Shown: positions 35,688 to 45,047 of the stretch, in pieces | Layout: each line of letters begins with the position of its first letter | How positions within the stretch are numbered: the first letter of the stretch is position 1 | NCBI GenBank assembly: GCA_006226375.1 | Contig: SBHC01000065.1 | Span: 62,001 to 126,000, forward strand | Reading direction: 5' to 3' | DNA: 64,000 bases | Origin: Deltaproteobacteria bacterium | GTDB taxonomy: Bacteria; Myxococcota_C; UBA6777 | Program-made: the position numbers and the translations under genes | The notes under the pieces: generated by a model | Told to the model about the DNA's origin: nothing | The model's input: the letters and a program-made list of their open reading frames with translations, nothing else | The model's database searches: none

Positions 35688-36578
35688 ATGAGTGACCGGT
35701 CCGGCGCAAACCTCGATATTGTGAGTTCTGAAACATCAACGGCGAACTCTGCTATCATCATGTCCGACGATCGTAAGGCGATCGTGGAGTTGGATCCCGA
35801 CCATCCTGGGTTTCGTGATGCTGAGTATCGTGAGCGCCGCAATACGATCGCCCAAATCGCGATCGATCATGAACCAGGTTCACCAGTCCCTGATGCTCCC
35901 TACACCAAGGAAGAGCACGAGGTCTGGAGGATCATCTGTGACAACATGGCACCGGCTCACCAGAAGCATGCTTGCAGCGCCTATCTGGAATACGCCGAAC
36001 GCTTGGACCTGCCCAAAGACAGGATTCCTCAACTTCGCGAGGTGTCCGAGCGGGTGCAGCAGCTGAGTGGCTTTGTGCTTGAGCCTGTCGCAGGCTTGGT
36101 CCAACCCAAGGTCTTCTTGTCAACGTTGGGTCAAGGTACGTTTCTTTCAACCCAGTACATCCGTCATTACTCGACCCCGATGTACACACCGGAACCCGAC
36201 GTGGTTCACGAGTTGATCGGTCACGCTGCGATGTTGGCGAATCCTCGCTTTGCAGAGCTGAATCGGTTGATGGGGCAGGCTGCCAAGCGAACCGAGACCG
36301 AAGAAGATGTCGAGCGGTTGGGTCGCGTGTATTGGTACACCATTGAGTTTGGTGTGCTTCGCGAAGAAGGCGAGGTTAAGGCTTATGGTGCGGGCTTGTT
36401 GTCGTCGTACGGAGAGTTGGAAGCGATGGTCAAGGCTGAGCATCGACCCTTCTCGACCGAAGCGATGATGGCTCTTCCCTATGATGTAACACAGTACCAG
36501 CCTGTCTTGTTCTGTGCGGACTCCTTCGACCACATGGAGTCCACCCTCACGGAGTACCTGACTTCCTGGTACGCCTAA
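35688..36578 (+). CDS. phhA: Phenylalanine 4-hydroxylase (aromatic amino acid hydroxylase)
   Basis: The 296-residue protein has the iron-binding facial triad: His 174 and His 179 in PEPDVVHELIGH and Glu 220 in YWYTIEFGV. The conserved TPMYTPEPD precedes the triad, and YGAGLLSSYGE follows it. It converts phenylalanine to tyrosine with tetrahydrobiopterin and oxygen. The length is between typical bacterial PhhA (about 260-300) forms, with about 30 extra N-terminal residues. GGAGGGTGT lies before ATG 35688, preferred over TTG 35676. It is divergent from carA. Confidence 0.94.
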   Translation: MSDRSGANLDIVSSETSTANSAIIMSDDRKAIVELDPDHPGFRDAEYRERRNTIAQIAIDHEPGSPVPDAPYTKEEHEVWRIICDNMAPAHQKHACSAYLEYAERLDLPKDRIPQLREVSERVQQLSGFVLEPVAGLVQPKVFLSTLGQGTFLSTQYIRHYSTPMYTPEPDVVHELIGHAAMLANPRFAELNRLMGQAAKRTETEEDVERLGRVYWYTIEFGVLREEGEVKAYGAGLLSSYGELEAMVKAEHRPFSTEAMMALPYDVTQYQPVLFCADSFDHMESTLTEYLTSWYA

Positions 36579-36614
36579 ACTGCGAACCTTCACATCCCAA
36601 CATAGAGTTCTCAG

Positions 36615-38561
36615 ATGGCTGCGGAACGACACACCTGCCCCCAGTGCAAGACCTCGTTGGAGGAACTCATCGCGCTCGGTTCCGAGCTCACCTTCTGTCT
36701 TCAGTGTCAGTTTCCCCTTATGTTGATTGCAGGCAAGTATAGGCTTGAGTCTCTCTTCGCGGAAGGTGGCTTTGGCCAACTGTACCTGGCTCGCCATGTT
36801 CGTTTGAAGCGCAACGCTCGGCGGATGGTCAAGATCCTCAAACCCAATCTGTTCAGCAACAAGAAGGCCGTAACCCGCTTCACTCGGGAAATCCAACTCA
36901 CGGCAGAGCTGTCTCTTCACAACGAGCACATTGTCCGGATCTACGACGACTTTGGGTGGATCGAGGTGCTTGGATACTACTATGTGATGGAGTTCCTTGA
37001 GGGCGACATCCTTCACAACATCCTTCGCAAGGATGGGGCGATGCCGCTTCGCAAGGCTTTGTCTCTCTTTGGGCAGCTCTGTGCCAGCCTTTACCCTGCC
37101 CATGAGAGAGGCGTGGTCCACCGTGATCTCAAGCCCAAAAACATCATGCTGTGTCAGCGGCCTCACCGCCCTGACTACATTAAGATCTTTGACTTTGGCA
37201 TCGCTCACGCGATGGAGAGTCATGGTCGAACTCATCTGGGTTTGACACAGGGAGCGCTGGGAACCCCTCTGTATATGTCGCCTGAACAGGCGATGAATGC
37301 GTTCATTGATGGTCGGGCCGACCAATACTCTCTGGCCATCATTCTTTACCAGATGCTCACAGGAGTTCACCCCATTCGCCTTGTGGCACCCAACGCCAAA
37401 GAGCGAGTGGAGGTGATGGCTGCTCATATCTCCAAGCCCTTTCCTCCCATGCGTCAGGCTGCTCCCCATATTGAACTTCCTGAAGGGATGGAGGAGGTGG
37501 TGCAGCGAGGATTCGCCAAGGATCCGGATGAACGGTACCCTTCCGTGGTTGAGTTTTGGGAGGCTGCGAAGGATGCCGCTGGGAAAACCGCGAAAGGTCT
37601 CCTCAGTGACCCATTCTCCGTTGAAGAGATGCGAGCTCTAGCACCGCAAGACAAAACCATTCCTTCGACCCCAAGTGCGGTGCTTTTGGGATTGCCTTCT
37701 GCGGAGGAGCCATCCGATGAACCTTGGGACTCTCCAAAGCGGACACTGATCAATGAGGAAGCTGCTACGCCAGATGTAGCAGAATATGAGTCGGATGCTC
37801 CTCCCACTCTTCCCCAGCTGGGTTCCGTAGACCTTCCTGGTAGCAGCCTGGAGTGGACAACCTCGTTTTACCAAGGCTCTCGGTGGGGCCTGATCCTGGT
37901 GGGGGTGTTGTTGTTGGGAGCGCTATGGATTGGGTGGCTTGCGATGTTTCCACCGAAAGAACCGTCACCTGACGACCTCTCCCATTTGACAAACCAATCC
38001 CAACAGCCGAGTCAATCGCGTTCTCCAACAAGAAAGATGGGTTCTGCTCTTTCTGGGAACGACAACGACGCGGTTGTGCCCGACGAGCCGCCGCAACGAC
38101 GGGCTGTCGTGGTTCGCAAGCGGTCGCATCGCCAGTCTCCTAACAGAAGGAGACGGACTCGAAGAGTTCGGTCTCGTCGTCGCTGGAGGGCTCGGCGTCG
38201 GGTTGTGCGCGTTCGAAAAAGGGTTGTGGTGGTTCGAGAGCGTGTCCCATCTCGGGTTGTACCTCGGATCCGACCGCGTCCCGTCAAGCCCAAAGGCTGT
38301 CGGCCTGGTTTTGTCTCGTTTCGAACGATAGCTTGTTCGGAAGGAGAGGGGGGCTTTGTCTTAACGATGGGGCAACGGGAACTCCGCTTCTACGCTGCGA
38401 AGTCTCCGTGCGTTCCGAAGGGCACAAGGAGCGTGGCTCTGGAGCAACGCGGGTGTCGGACCTGCTTCTTCTCGCTACAAAAACAAACCCCTCGACAGCT
38501 TCGTCTGAAGAATCAATCGGATGAAAATTTACACTTGGATCAAGACTACTGCGTTCGTTAG
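36615..38561 (+). CDS. Membrane Ser/Thr protein kinase with N-terminal zinc-ribbon-like cysteines
   Basis: The 648-residue protein begins with a four-cysteine zinc-ribbon-like motif (C8-x2-C11 ... C28-x2-C31). The kinase domain follows (about 40-320), with the glycine loop FAEGGFGQLYLAR, HRDLKPKN near 169, DFGIAHA and GTPLYMSPEQA. A linker leads to one membrane segment (LILVGVLLLGALWIGWLAMF, about 425-445). The external part is rich in Arg/Pro runs and ends in a small cysteine-containing domain. It is an active RD-type kinase by motif. It is convergent with another zinc-ribbon kinase, 31 bases away. Confidence 0.92.
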   Translation: MAAERHTCPQCKTSLEELIALGSELTFCLQCQFPLMLIAGKYRLESLFAEGGFGQLYLARHVRLKRNARRMVKILKPNLFSNKKAVTRFTREIQLTAELSLHNEHIVRIYDDFGWIEVLGYYYVMEFLEGDILHNILRKDGAMPLRKALSLFGQLCASLYPAHERGVVHRDLKPKNIMLCQRPHRPDYIKIFDFGIAHAMESHGRTHLGLTQGALGTPLYMSPEQAMNAFIDGRADQYSLAIILYQMLTGVHPIRLVAPNAKERVEVMAAHISKPFPPMRQAAPHIELPEGMEEVVQRGFAKDPDERYPSVVEFWEAAKDAAGKTAKGLLSDPFSVEEMRALAPQDKTIPSTPSAVLLGLPSAEEPSDEPWDSPKRTLINEEAATPDVAEYESDAPPTLPQLGSVDLPGSSLEWTTSFYQGSRWGLILVGVLLLGALWIGWLAMFPPKEPSPDDLSHLTNQSQQPSQSRSPTRKMGSALSGNDNDAVVPDEPPQRRAVVVRKRSHRQSPNRRRRTRRVRSRRRWRARRRVVRVRKRVVVVRERVPSRVVPRIRPRPVKPKGCRPGFVSFRTIACSEGEGGFVLTMGQRELRFYAAKSPCVPKGTRSVALEQRGCRTCFFSLQKQTPRQLRLKNQSDENLHLDQDYCVR

Positions 38562-38592
38562 CGCTGTGGAACGATGAGCGGCGTTGCTTCGC

Positions 38593-40638
38593 TTAAAGAC
38601 GTGCGTTCCAAAGGCCCCAGGCAATCAAGACAAGAAACATCAGGGCGATCGAGAGCCAAAACCAGGCCGACCTTGCTAGAGTCACCGAGGATGCTTGCTC
38701 TATGTCGGGTTTGACATTGGAAGCGCTTGAGGCTGCCGCGCGTCTGGCCCGCAAGGCTGGATAGTTAATGATGGTCGGAGGTAGCTTGGTCGAAGCGCTG
38801 GACACGCCATGAGACGATGGAGGGGCCGCCGATGTGGGGACGTTGGCACCCCCGGATTCATGGTGTTGCGAATGGGTTTTGGCTCTTTTGGTCAAAAACA
38901 TAAAGGGCTCGTCTTCGAGCGTTAGGGCTGTAAGAGCTCCTGCTTGCTCGGACGCATCGGGTTTGGCGTTGACCAACACGAGCAGCTTCTCTCTGTCTGT
39001 TTCATCTTTCGCGTTGGTGTGTTGGTGCATGGGAAGTGGAGTGTCCACTCGATTTTCATCGCTGGAGATGCACGAAGAGAGCGGGTCAAAGAATTGATTG
39101 GGACTTTGCTCTCTTGGCTGCTCGTCTTCGTCGGTATCCTCAACAGTCATGTCCAGCATGTCCAAGGAATGAGAAGACTCCAGACGAATCATCGCGTCTT
39201 CGGGCGTGTCTGTCCTGGGTTTGGGTGCAGGTAGCAATGTGCTGTGTTTGGCTTGCTCGTTGAGGTACGCCATGTGACGTTCATCAAGAGGGAGCGTGGG
39301 CGGGGGCGGTGATTCCGTGTTGGTCCTTTGCAGCACCGCCGGGATTGGATTGCCTTCGGAGCTTTCCCGAGGTGCGAGAGGAGGGGCTTGCTGGCCTTCT
39401 TCCCCGAGGTTGACCACCTGCAAGGTCGGGAGCAGCTTCGAGTTTGGCAGCGGTGTCGAAGAAGACAGCGCGTCTAACGAGTGCAACTTATTGCCTGATG
39501 ACTTGCTTGGGGGAGTTGGCGGGGTCTGTGTGAAGTGACGATCCAATTTCTGCAGAAGAACAGCGATCGGTGCGCCTTCTTCGGTTTCGTGCAGGTCCAT
39601 CTCATTCTGTGATTCGTGTGTATGAGACAGCTTGGAGGCGAAGTTTTTTTCCAGGGGTTGAGACCACCACCACTCAAACGGTTCCAGCGCGTGCCAGAAG
39701 TCTCCAACTGTGGGGTATCTCTTCTCTGGATCTTTATCGAGAGCACGAAGAATCACATCGTCCAGGGGTTTTGGGATGTTGATGTGTGGGAAAAACTGAT
39801 TGAGAGAGGGCGGCGCCTCATGGATCTGGGCTCCCATCACTTTGGTCTTGTTGGAGTGATGGTGGAACGGCGTGTAACCCGCAATCATGTGGTACAGGAG
39901 GGTGCCCAACGCGTAGATGTCGGAGCGCGCGTCCAGAGGGTTGTTCAGCACCTGCTCCGGCGACATGTAGTGTGGTGTTCCCAGCGCTTGTAGTGTTCGG
40001 GTGTTGCTGCGTTGGGCGAAGAACTTGGCGATGCCAAAATCCACAATCTTTACAAATTTTCCCTGGTGAGGGCTGTTGAGTAGGACGATGTTGCTAGGCT
40101 TGAGGTCACAGTGGATGATGCCTTCTTCATGGGCCACTGCCATGCCTTTGCACAGCTGCTCAATCACAGAAAATGAAATATGACGTGCGACCAACGGCCA
40201 TTCACGAAGGAGAGCATCCAGCGAGCGTCCCTCCAGCAACTCCATGACATAGTAGTAGCCAAGATCAGGATGATAGCCGAGGTCTTCCAGCCTGGCGATG
40301 TGCCAGCTCTTCCTCGATAATTCGATCATTACCTCGATCTCGCGGGCAAATCTGCGAAGGAATGTATTGTTTGTGCTCGAATTTGTGGACCCTTGCCCAT
40401 CGACTGGGTATTCGCCTGACAGTTCGGTTCGCAAAAATTTGATCGCGTAGAGTTTTTGCGTTTGGTTGCACTCCGCTCGATAGACCTTTGCAAATCCACC
40501 TTCACCCAATAGATCCAAGAGTTGGTATCTTCCCCCAACAGGGTGTAGGGGAATGTAGCATTGGGGGCAATATTTGTAGGGGAGACTCTTGGTCGGTTGT
40601 TGTATATATGTATGGCAACATGGGCATTGATTGATCAT
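38593..40638 (-). CDS. Membrane Ser/Thr protein kinase with N-terminal zinc-ribbon-like cysteines
   Basis: The 681-residue protein has C5-x2-C8 ... C24-x2-C27 at the start and a kinase domain (about 36-325) with LGEGGFAKVYRA, AIKFLR, HCDLKPSN at 176 (Cys replaces the HRD arginine), VDFGIAKFF and GTPHYMSPEQ. A long Ser/Thr/Pro/Glu-rich region follows. A C-terminal membrane anchor (WFWLSIALMFLVLIAWGLW) leaves only a few outside residues. Its layout resembles the convergent kinase at 36615, suggesting an old duplication with different tails. The substrate is unknown. Confidence 0.92.
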   Translation of the reverse strand: MINQCPCCHTYIQQPTKSLPYKYCPQCYIPLHPVGGRYQLLDLLGEGGFAKVYRAECNQTQKLYAIKFLRTELSGEYPVDGQGSTNSSTNNTFLRRFAREIEVMIELSRKSWHIARLEDLGYHPDLGYYYVMELLEGRSLDALLREWPLVARHISFSVIEQLCKGMAVAHEEGIIHCDLKPSNIVLLNSPHQGKFVKIVDFGIAKFFAQRSNTRTLQALGTPHYMSPEQVLNNPLDARSDIYALGTLLYHMIAGYTPFHHHSNKTKVMGAQIHEAPPSLNQFFPHINIPKPLDDVILRALDKDPEKRYPTVGDFWHALEPFEWWWSQPLEKNFASKLSHTHESQNEMDLHETEEGAPIAVLLQKLDRHFTQTPPTPPSKSSGNKLHSLDALSSSTPLPNSKLLPTLQVVNLGEEGQQAPPLAPRESSEGNPIPAVLQRTNTESPPPPTLPLDERHMAYLNEQAKHSTLLPAPKPRTDTPEDAMIRLESSHSLDMLDMTVEDTDEDEQPREQSPNQFFDPLSSCISSDENRVDTPLPMHQHTNAKDETDREKLLVLVNAKPDASEQAGALTALTLEDEPFMFLTKRAKTHSQHHESGGANVPTSAAPPSSHGVSSASTKLPPTIINYPALRARRAAASSASNVKPDIEQASSVTLARSAWFWLSIALMFLVLIAWGLWNARL

Positions 40639-41049
40639 GCTAGTGTTCCGATATCGTTTATTCTTTGTTTGTCCTTCGCAACGTTGAAGGACGAATCCTG
40701 CTCGGTAAAAGTGGAGGCCACCTCCTAAAATGGAGAATGAAGTTCACAAAAAAAGAGAACTGTGTTCGCTGAATGATGAGGGAAGTGTGTCTTCATCGCT
40801 CATATACATTATACGTCGAGTTGACGAGGATTCTATAGTGATTGTAGAGATTCTTTCACAAAATCTTACAAAGGAGGTATGGATATTTTCTTCTCGCTTC
40901 TTTGAAGTCGTTCTCTTCCAGTAGGCTAGTGTTCGTCCCTTGCGCGTAGGGCGAGGGGTCGATATCTTGGTGAAGAGAGTGTAGGTTCTTGGGGAGATGT
41001 CGTTGAATGAATTGTTGGGTTCTTTTCATCACTTCGCGTTGTGAGATCT
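40639..41049. other. AT-rich gap between divergent genes
   Basis: About 410 bases. A GGAGG-CCA-CCTCC hairpin lies at 40713-40725. A 64-codon frame at 40730-40924 has no ribosome-binding site and was not accepted. The base composition is clearly more AT-rich than its neighbours, so promoters for the flanking divergent genes probably lie here. Confidence 0.45.
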
Positions 41050-41637
41050 ATGGAACGGAAAGAAAAGTTGAACATGAACTGGGTACGCTATCGTTTTGTC
41101 CTTCTCTTGGGTATGGTTGCCGCTGGGTGGGTTTCTTGCGTCCCACGTCAGCCACCTGACAACTTGGTTTGTCTCGCATCGTCCGAGTGTTGGGATGGGT
41201 ACATTTGCATACAGATACTACCCCCTGAAGGGGAGAAGCCTGGAGTCGGGCGATGTCGGCCTCCAGGCTCAGCAGGGATAGAAATAAAGGATGGCGGAAC
41301 GATTGTCTTGGAGGCAACCCAAGAGACCAACAAGACGGAACCTGTCGCAGAGGTTGACAAAGAACCATCCACAGGGAAAGAGTCGGGTCCTGAAGCTGGC
41401 AAGGAGCCTGTTGGAAAAGAAGCAGGTCCTGAGTGGGGTCCCGAACCAGGACCCGAGCCAGGGGCAGAATCCGGACCGGAACCAGGGCCAGAGCCCGGAG
41501 TCGAGCCCGGCCCAGAGCCAGGACCCGAACCAGGACCCGAGAGCACAGGCTGCACCCGGGACGTCGAGTGTGGTGTTGGAAACATCTGCTGCAAGTCAAC
41601 AGGGAAGTGTGCTTCGGTGATAACGGGATGTGGTTAA
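41050..41637 (+). CDS. Lipoprotein with a Pro-Gly-Pro-Glu repeat stalk and cysteine-rich end
   Basis: The product is about 195 residues. A signal segment (FVLLLGMVAAGWVSC) ends in a candidate lipobox cysteine. A short cysteine-containing domain follows, then about 50 residues of PGPEPGPE-type repeats. The end is a small domain with CTRDVECGVGNICCKS. The repeat should form an extended, acidic stalk. Starts at 41041 (GTG), 41050 and 41074 are all in frame; none has a strong ribosome-binding site. Function is unknown. Confidence 0.65.
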   Translation: MERKEKLNMNWVRYRFVLLLGMVAAGWVSCVPRQPPDNLVCLASSECWDGYICIQILPPEGEKPGVGRCRPPGSAGIEIKDGGTIVLEATQETNKTEPVAEVDKEPSTGKESGPEAGKEPVGKEAGPEWGPEPGPEPGAESGPEPGPEPGVEPGPEPGPEPGPESTGCTRDVECGVGNICCKSTGKCASVITGCG

Positions 41638-41759
41638 TTAAGATACACAGGGTTGTAGTTCTGGACTTGAGGGGCTCTCCGTCAAGTCTTTAACGAGGGC
41701 GTATAAGCGGCGAAATTCACTCATGTTGGTGGGGCTTGAAGAGCGAGGGGTTTTGCTCT

Positions 41760-42824
41760 CTAAGGATGGATATGCAGCTTCCGTTGCAGTGAAGAGGAAG
41801 AGTCCTTGGAGTTGGGTGGAGGAGGGGTTGAGGCTTTGGGCTTGTTGGTTGCGAGCCAGATCACTCCACCCAGAGTGAGAGCAAGGCCTACTCCTGAGGT
41901 GGACCAGCCTGTTACGATGAGGGTGTCGCCCAGCTGACCTTTTCCCTTGATGTCGGCGGCGCTGGTTTGCCAAGTCGAGGTGTCTATCTTTCCCGATTGC
42001 ACTGTTTTGTCTGGAGACGTACCAGGAAAGTCATCCTGGATGGCTGACTCTTGTCGTGCAAGGGTTTGGGCGTTTGCGAGTTGGGCTGCATCACCGGCGT
42101 TGATGTAACCCAACGCAAGCTGGACAACTCCTCCGGCCGTGACAAGAAGTCCGATGCTTAACAGGGCGATCGCTCCACCCGATGACGATGCTTTCGGGGG
42201 AGGAGGCGGCCGCCTTGTGATAGGGGCCTGGGCACGCAGGATCTTGCTTTCAGAGGGACCCAAGGTCACGCTTTGGTCTTGCTTGTTGGCTCCAAGCACC
42301 CAACTGACCTTGTACGTTCCAGGCCGAAGTCTCATCGTTTTGGTTTGGCTCAGCGGTCGTGTCAGGGCAAACTTAAATCCTGTGATCGTGAGTTGAATGG
42401 TCGTCCCAGGAGACACTTCCAGCGTAAGTTGGCTGTACTGAATGCGACGAATGAGGTCACTTTGTTTCCCTTTGACAGCCAGGCATCGGTGCTTTTTCTG
42501 ACAAAGATTTTCATCCAGTATTTGCTGCAGGGTTTGGGCTCCACGTTCCAGGTAGTAGGCTTTGGAGACGTCGTCCTTGGCGTTGTCTCCAGCCTTACGA
42601 AAGGAAAAGGAGGCTTTCTGCAAATACAAGGACTTGAGCTTTTGGTTGAGCCGGTTGAGCTGTGAACCGGGTTTCATACCTTTCACGACTCGGACAAAGC
42701 ACTCCGCGGCTAGGTCGTAATTCTTTTGGCGGGCGAGAGCGTTGCAAGCCCTTGTGGAACTTGCGGAGGCCTCTGTTGCAACCATCACAAACAGGATGGG
42801 GAGGAGGTACCTTAATATCTTCAC
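41760..42824 (-). CDS. Exported PEGA-like protein with two membrane segments
   Basis: The 354-residue protein has a signal peptide (YLLPILFVMVATEASAS). A helical TPR-like part (about 25-125) follows, then a beta-rich PEGA-like segment (LTLEVSPGTTIQLTITG ... LRPGTYKVSWVLGANKQDQS). A Pro-rich linker and two hydrophobic segments come next, about 215-240 and 310-330. GTG 42824 follows AGGAGAAGAACGA. PEGA-bearing envelope proteins are common in Myxococcota; the role is unknown. Confidence 0.68.
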   Translation of the reverse strand: MKILRYLLPILFVMVATEASASSTRACNALARQKNYDLAAECFVRVVKGMKPGSQLNRLNQKLKSLYLQKASFSFRKAGDNAKDDVSKAYYLERGAQTLQQILDENLCQKKHRCLAVKGKQSDLIRRIQYSQLTLEVSPGTTIQLTITGFKFALTRPLSQTKTMRLRPGTYKVSWVLGANKQDQSVTLGPSESKILRAQAPITRRPPPPPKASSSGGAIALLSIGLLVTAGGVVQLALGYINAGDAAQLANAQTLARQESAIQDDFPGTSPDKTVQSGKIDTSTWQTSAADIKGKGQLGDTLIVTGWSTSGVGLALTLGGVIWLATNKPKASTPPPPNSKDSSSSLQRKLHIHP

Positions 42825-43156
42825 TCGTTCTTCTCCTACATACTTTCGGAGCGTCGGTTGGGATGGAGTCCTATGTTGTGTGGGTTCGTCCGTATTTGTG
42901 GAATGACCAAAGAGTTATCCTACAAAAGAGCCTGTGTTCAACACTACATGCAGGAGGCAGTATTCCGTTTGTTTTTCTCTGAAAACCTTCTGGAATGCTT
43001 TGACTTGATAGATTCAGACCTCCACAAGTGTCAATACTCTCATAGGTAACGGACTCTAGGGTGTTGCCCTTGACTTCACCAAAAAATCTTCGCAGACTAC
43101 CCCCGTTTTCTTCCCCAAACCTGGCTGTTTCTTGAACAAATTAATGGAGCAAGTGG
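42825..43156. other. Gap between divergent genes, no gene seen
   Basis: About 330 bases of AT-richer DNA. Open frames are short and lack ribosome-binding sites. It probably holds promoters for the PEGA-like gene and the acyl-CoA synthetase gene; no element is clear enough to mark. Confidence 0.4.
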
Positions 43157-44692
43157 ATGTTGTTACTGACAGATTGGTTGGCACAGCGGGCTTCTTTGAG
43201 TCCAACTCAGATAGCTCTTGTGGATCAGGCGAGTGGTGAGCGCATTTCCTACGAAGACTGGAATCGCAAGGTGAATCAGCTGGCCCACTATCTTCAGACC
43301 GAGCTGGGCCTCAAAAAGGGGCATCGGATCGCTGTTCTTGCCCACAACTGCGTTTCCTACCTGGATCTATGCATGGCCTGCGGTAAGCTTGGGATCATTT
43401 TGCAGCAAATGAACTGGCGGTTGTCTGCTGATGAGTTGGCTCAACTGCTTGATGAGGCTCCCCAGGCTTTCTTCTACAATGATCCAACTCTTCCCATGGT
43501 TCCTACTCTGCAAGAGAAAGTGAGCGGAATCGAACATTGGATCGCGATGGGGGAGAAGGCTCGACCCGAAGACCTTCATCTATCAGGAGCCTCATCGTTT
43601 CCTTCGTCGCAGCCTGAACGCCCCGAGCTTTCCTGGGATGACCCTTGGTTTCTTTGCTACACAGGAGGAACCACAGGTTTGCCCAAGGCAGCCATTCTCT
43701 CCCATGGCAACGTGCTTACCAATGCGATCAATACCGTGGTGAGCTGGGGATTGGACTGCAACGATATGGCCGTGTTGAACGCCCCCTTGTTCCATACAGG
43801 CGGCCTCAATGTCTTCACTCTGCCTTTGGTGTACGCTGGTGGAACGTCGATTGTTTGTGAGTCTTTCAATGTGGATATCCTCTTCGACCTCCTTGAGCAG
43901 GAGCCTGTGACCGTCTTTTTCGGGGTTCCCACCATGTTTGTGATGATGCAAGAACACGACCGTTGGGAGTCTTCCGACTTCTCGCGGTTGAAGTTTGTGA
44001 TCAGCGGTGGCGCTCCTTGTCCGATGCCCATCTTTGAAAAGTTCTGGGCTCGGGACATCGAATTCAAGACAGGCTATGGTTTGACTGAGGCTGGACCCAA
44101 CACCTTCTGGTTGTCTTCCGAGTACATCCAGAAAAAGCCTGGGTCGGTAGGAAAGCCTTTGATGCACATTGAAGTGAGCCTTGTTGATGAGCAAGACAAG
44201 GTTGTGGGCGCGGATGAAGTCGGCGAGCTGCGAATCCGAGGTAGTCATGTGACACAGGGCTACTGGAACAACCCCAAAGGCACCGCCGAATCTCTCAAAA
44301 ACGGGTGGCTGTATACCGGTGACTTGGCGACCTGTGATGCTGATGGATTCTACTACATTGTAGGACGACGGAAAGACATGTTCATCTCTGGCGGCGAGAA
44401 TGTGTATCCCGCTGAGATTGAGAGCGTGCTGCATGAAAACGAAGAGATCGCCGAAGCCGCTGTGTTTGGCGTTCCTCATCCAAAGTGGGGAGAAGCTGGC
44501 GTGGCTGTCGTGCGTGCTTTGGACGGTTATCATCCCACGTCTGGGTCGATCCAAGAGTATTGCAAGGGCAAACTCGCCAAGTACAAAATCCCCCGGCGCA
44601 TCTTTCTGGTGGATGAACTTCCAAAAACCGGCGCAGGCAAAATCGACAAAAAGCAGCTAGCTCATGCCTACAAGGATCTCTTTGCATCCTGA
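43157..44692 (+). CDS. Acyl-CoA synthetase (AMP-binding, class-I adenylate-forming enzyme)
   Basis: The 511-residue protein shows the family motifs: the P-loop-like CYTGGTTGLPKAAILSHG, TGYGLTEAGPN, GWLYTGDLATCDADGFYYIVGRRKDM, and the catalytic lysine segment LPKTGAGKIDKKQL. It activates a carboxylic acid with ATP and transfers it to CoA. The chain length cannot be told. GGAG lies eight bases before the ATG. It may work with the crotonase at 3420 in fatty-acid breakdown, but they are far apart. Confidence 0.92.
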   Translation: MLLLTDWLAQRASLSPTQIALVDQASGERISYEDWNRKVNQLAHYLQTELGLKKGHRIAVLAHNCVSYLDLCMACGKLGIILQQMNWRLSADELAQLLDEAPQAFFYNDPTLPMVPTLQEKVSGIEHWIAMGEKARPEDLHLSGASSFPSSQPERPELSWDDPWFLCYTGGTTGLPKAAILSHGNVLTNAINTVVSWGLDCNDMAVLNAPLFHTGGLNVFTLPLVYAGGTSIVCESFNVDILFDLLEQEPVTVFFGVPTMFVMMQEHDRWESSDFSRLKFVISGGAPCPMPIFEKFWARDIEFKTGYGLTEAGPNTFWLSSEYIQKKPGSVGKPLMHIEVSLVDEQDKVVGADEVGELRIRGSHVTQGYWNNPKGTAESLKNGWLYTGDLATCDADGFYYIVGRRKDMFISGGENVYPAEIESVLHENEEIAEAAVFGVPHPKWGEAGVAVVRALDGYHPTSGSIQEYCKGKLAKYKIPRRIFLVDELPKTGAGKIDKKQLAHAYKDLFAS

Positions 44693-45047
44693 GGTATCTT
44701 TCTGCAAGCTTCAGTTCTATCCTTCACTTCCTATCGACGGTATCGTCGTCGTTTCTTCCTTTCTCATCACGCACAAAGTCCTTCCATTCGTGTCGGCCTG
44801 TTTTTTCGGTTCAGTTGATGAACGGCAGTCTACGCGGAAAAATGCGATACACCCCGATAAATCTGAAGATTGAATCAGACTCATACGATGAGCTCACAAA
44901 ATGGAAAGCATTTGTGTGCGGTGCATCGCATAGCTTTTGTGCAAAGGATCCTATCCAGACGCGGAGGACTTCTTTGGTAGAGATCTGCGCGTCTGTCCAC
45001 CCAAGGGTGGATTGTAGTGAATTGACCTGGTGGAAAAGGAGGTTGCC
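44693..45047. other. Gap of 355 bases, no confident gene
   Basis: An 81-codon frame (44815-45060) crosses it but overlaps the well-supported next start and looks non-coding. The end carries the strong AAGGAGG ribosome-binding site of the next gene. Confidence 0.4.

Noticed and set aside
40730-40924. 64-codon frame in the AT-rich gap
   Set aside because: No ribosome-binding site, low complexity, and it lies in a likely promoter region.
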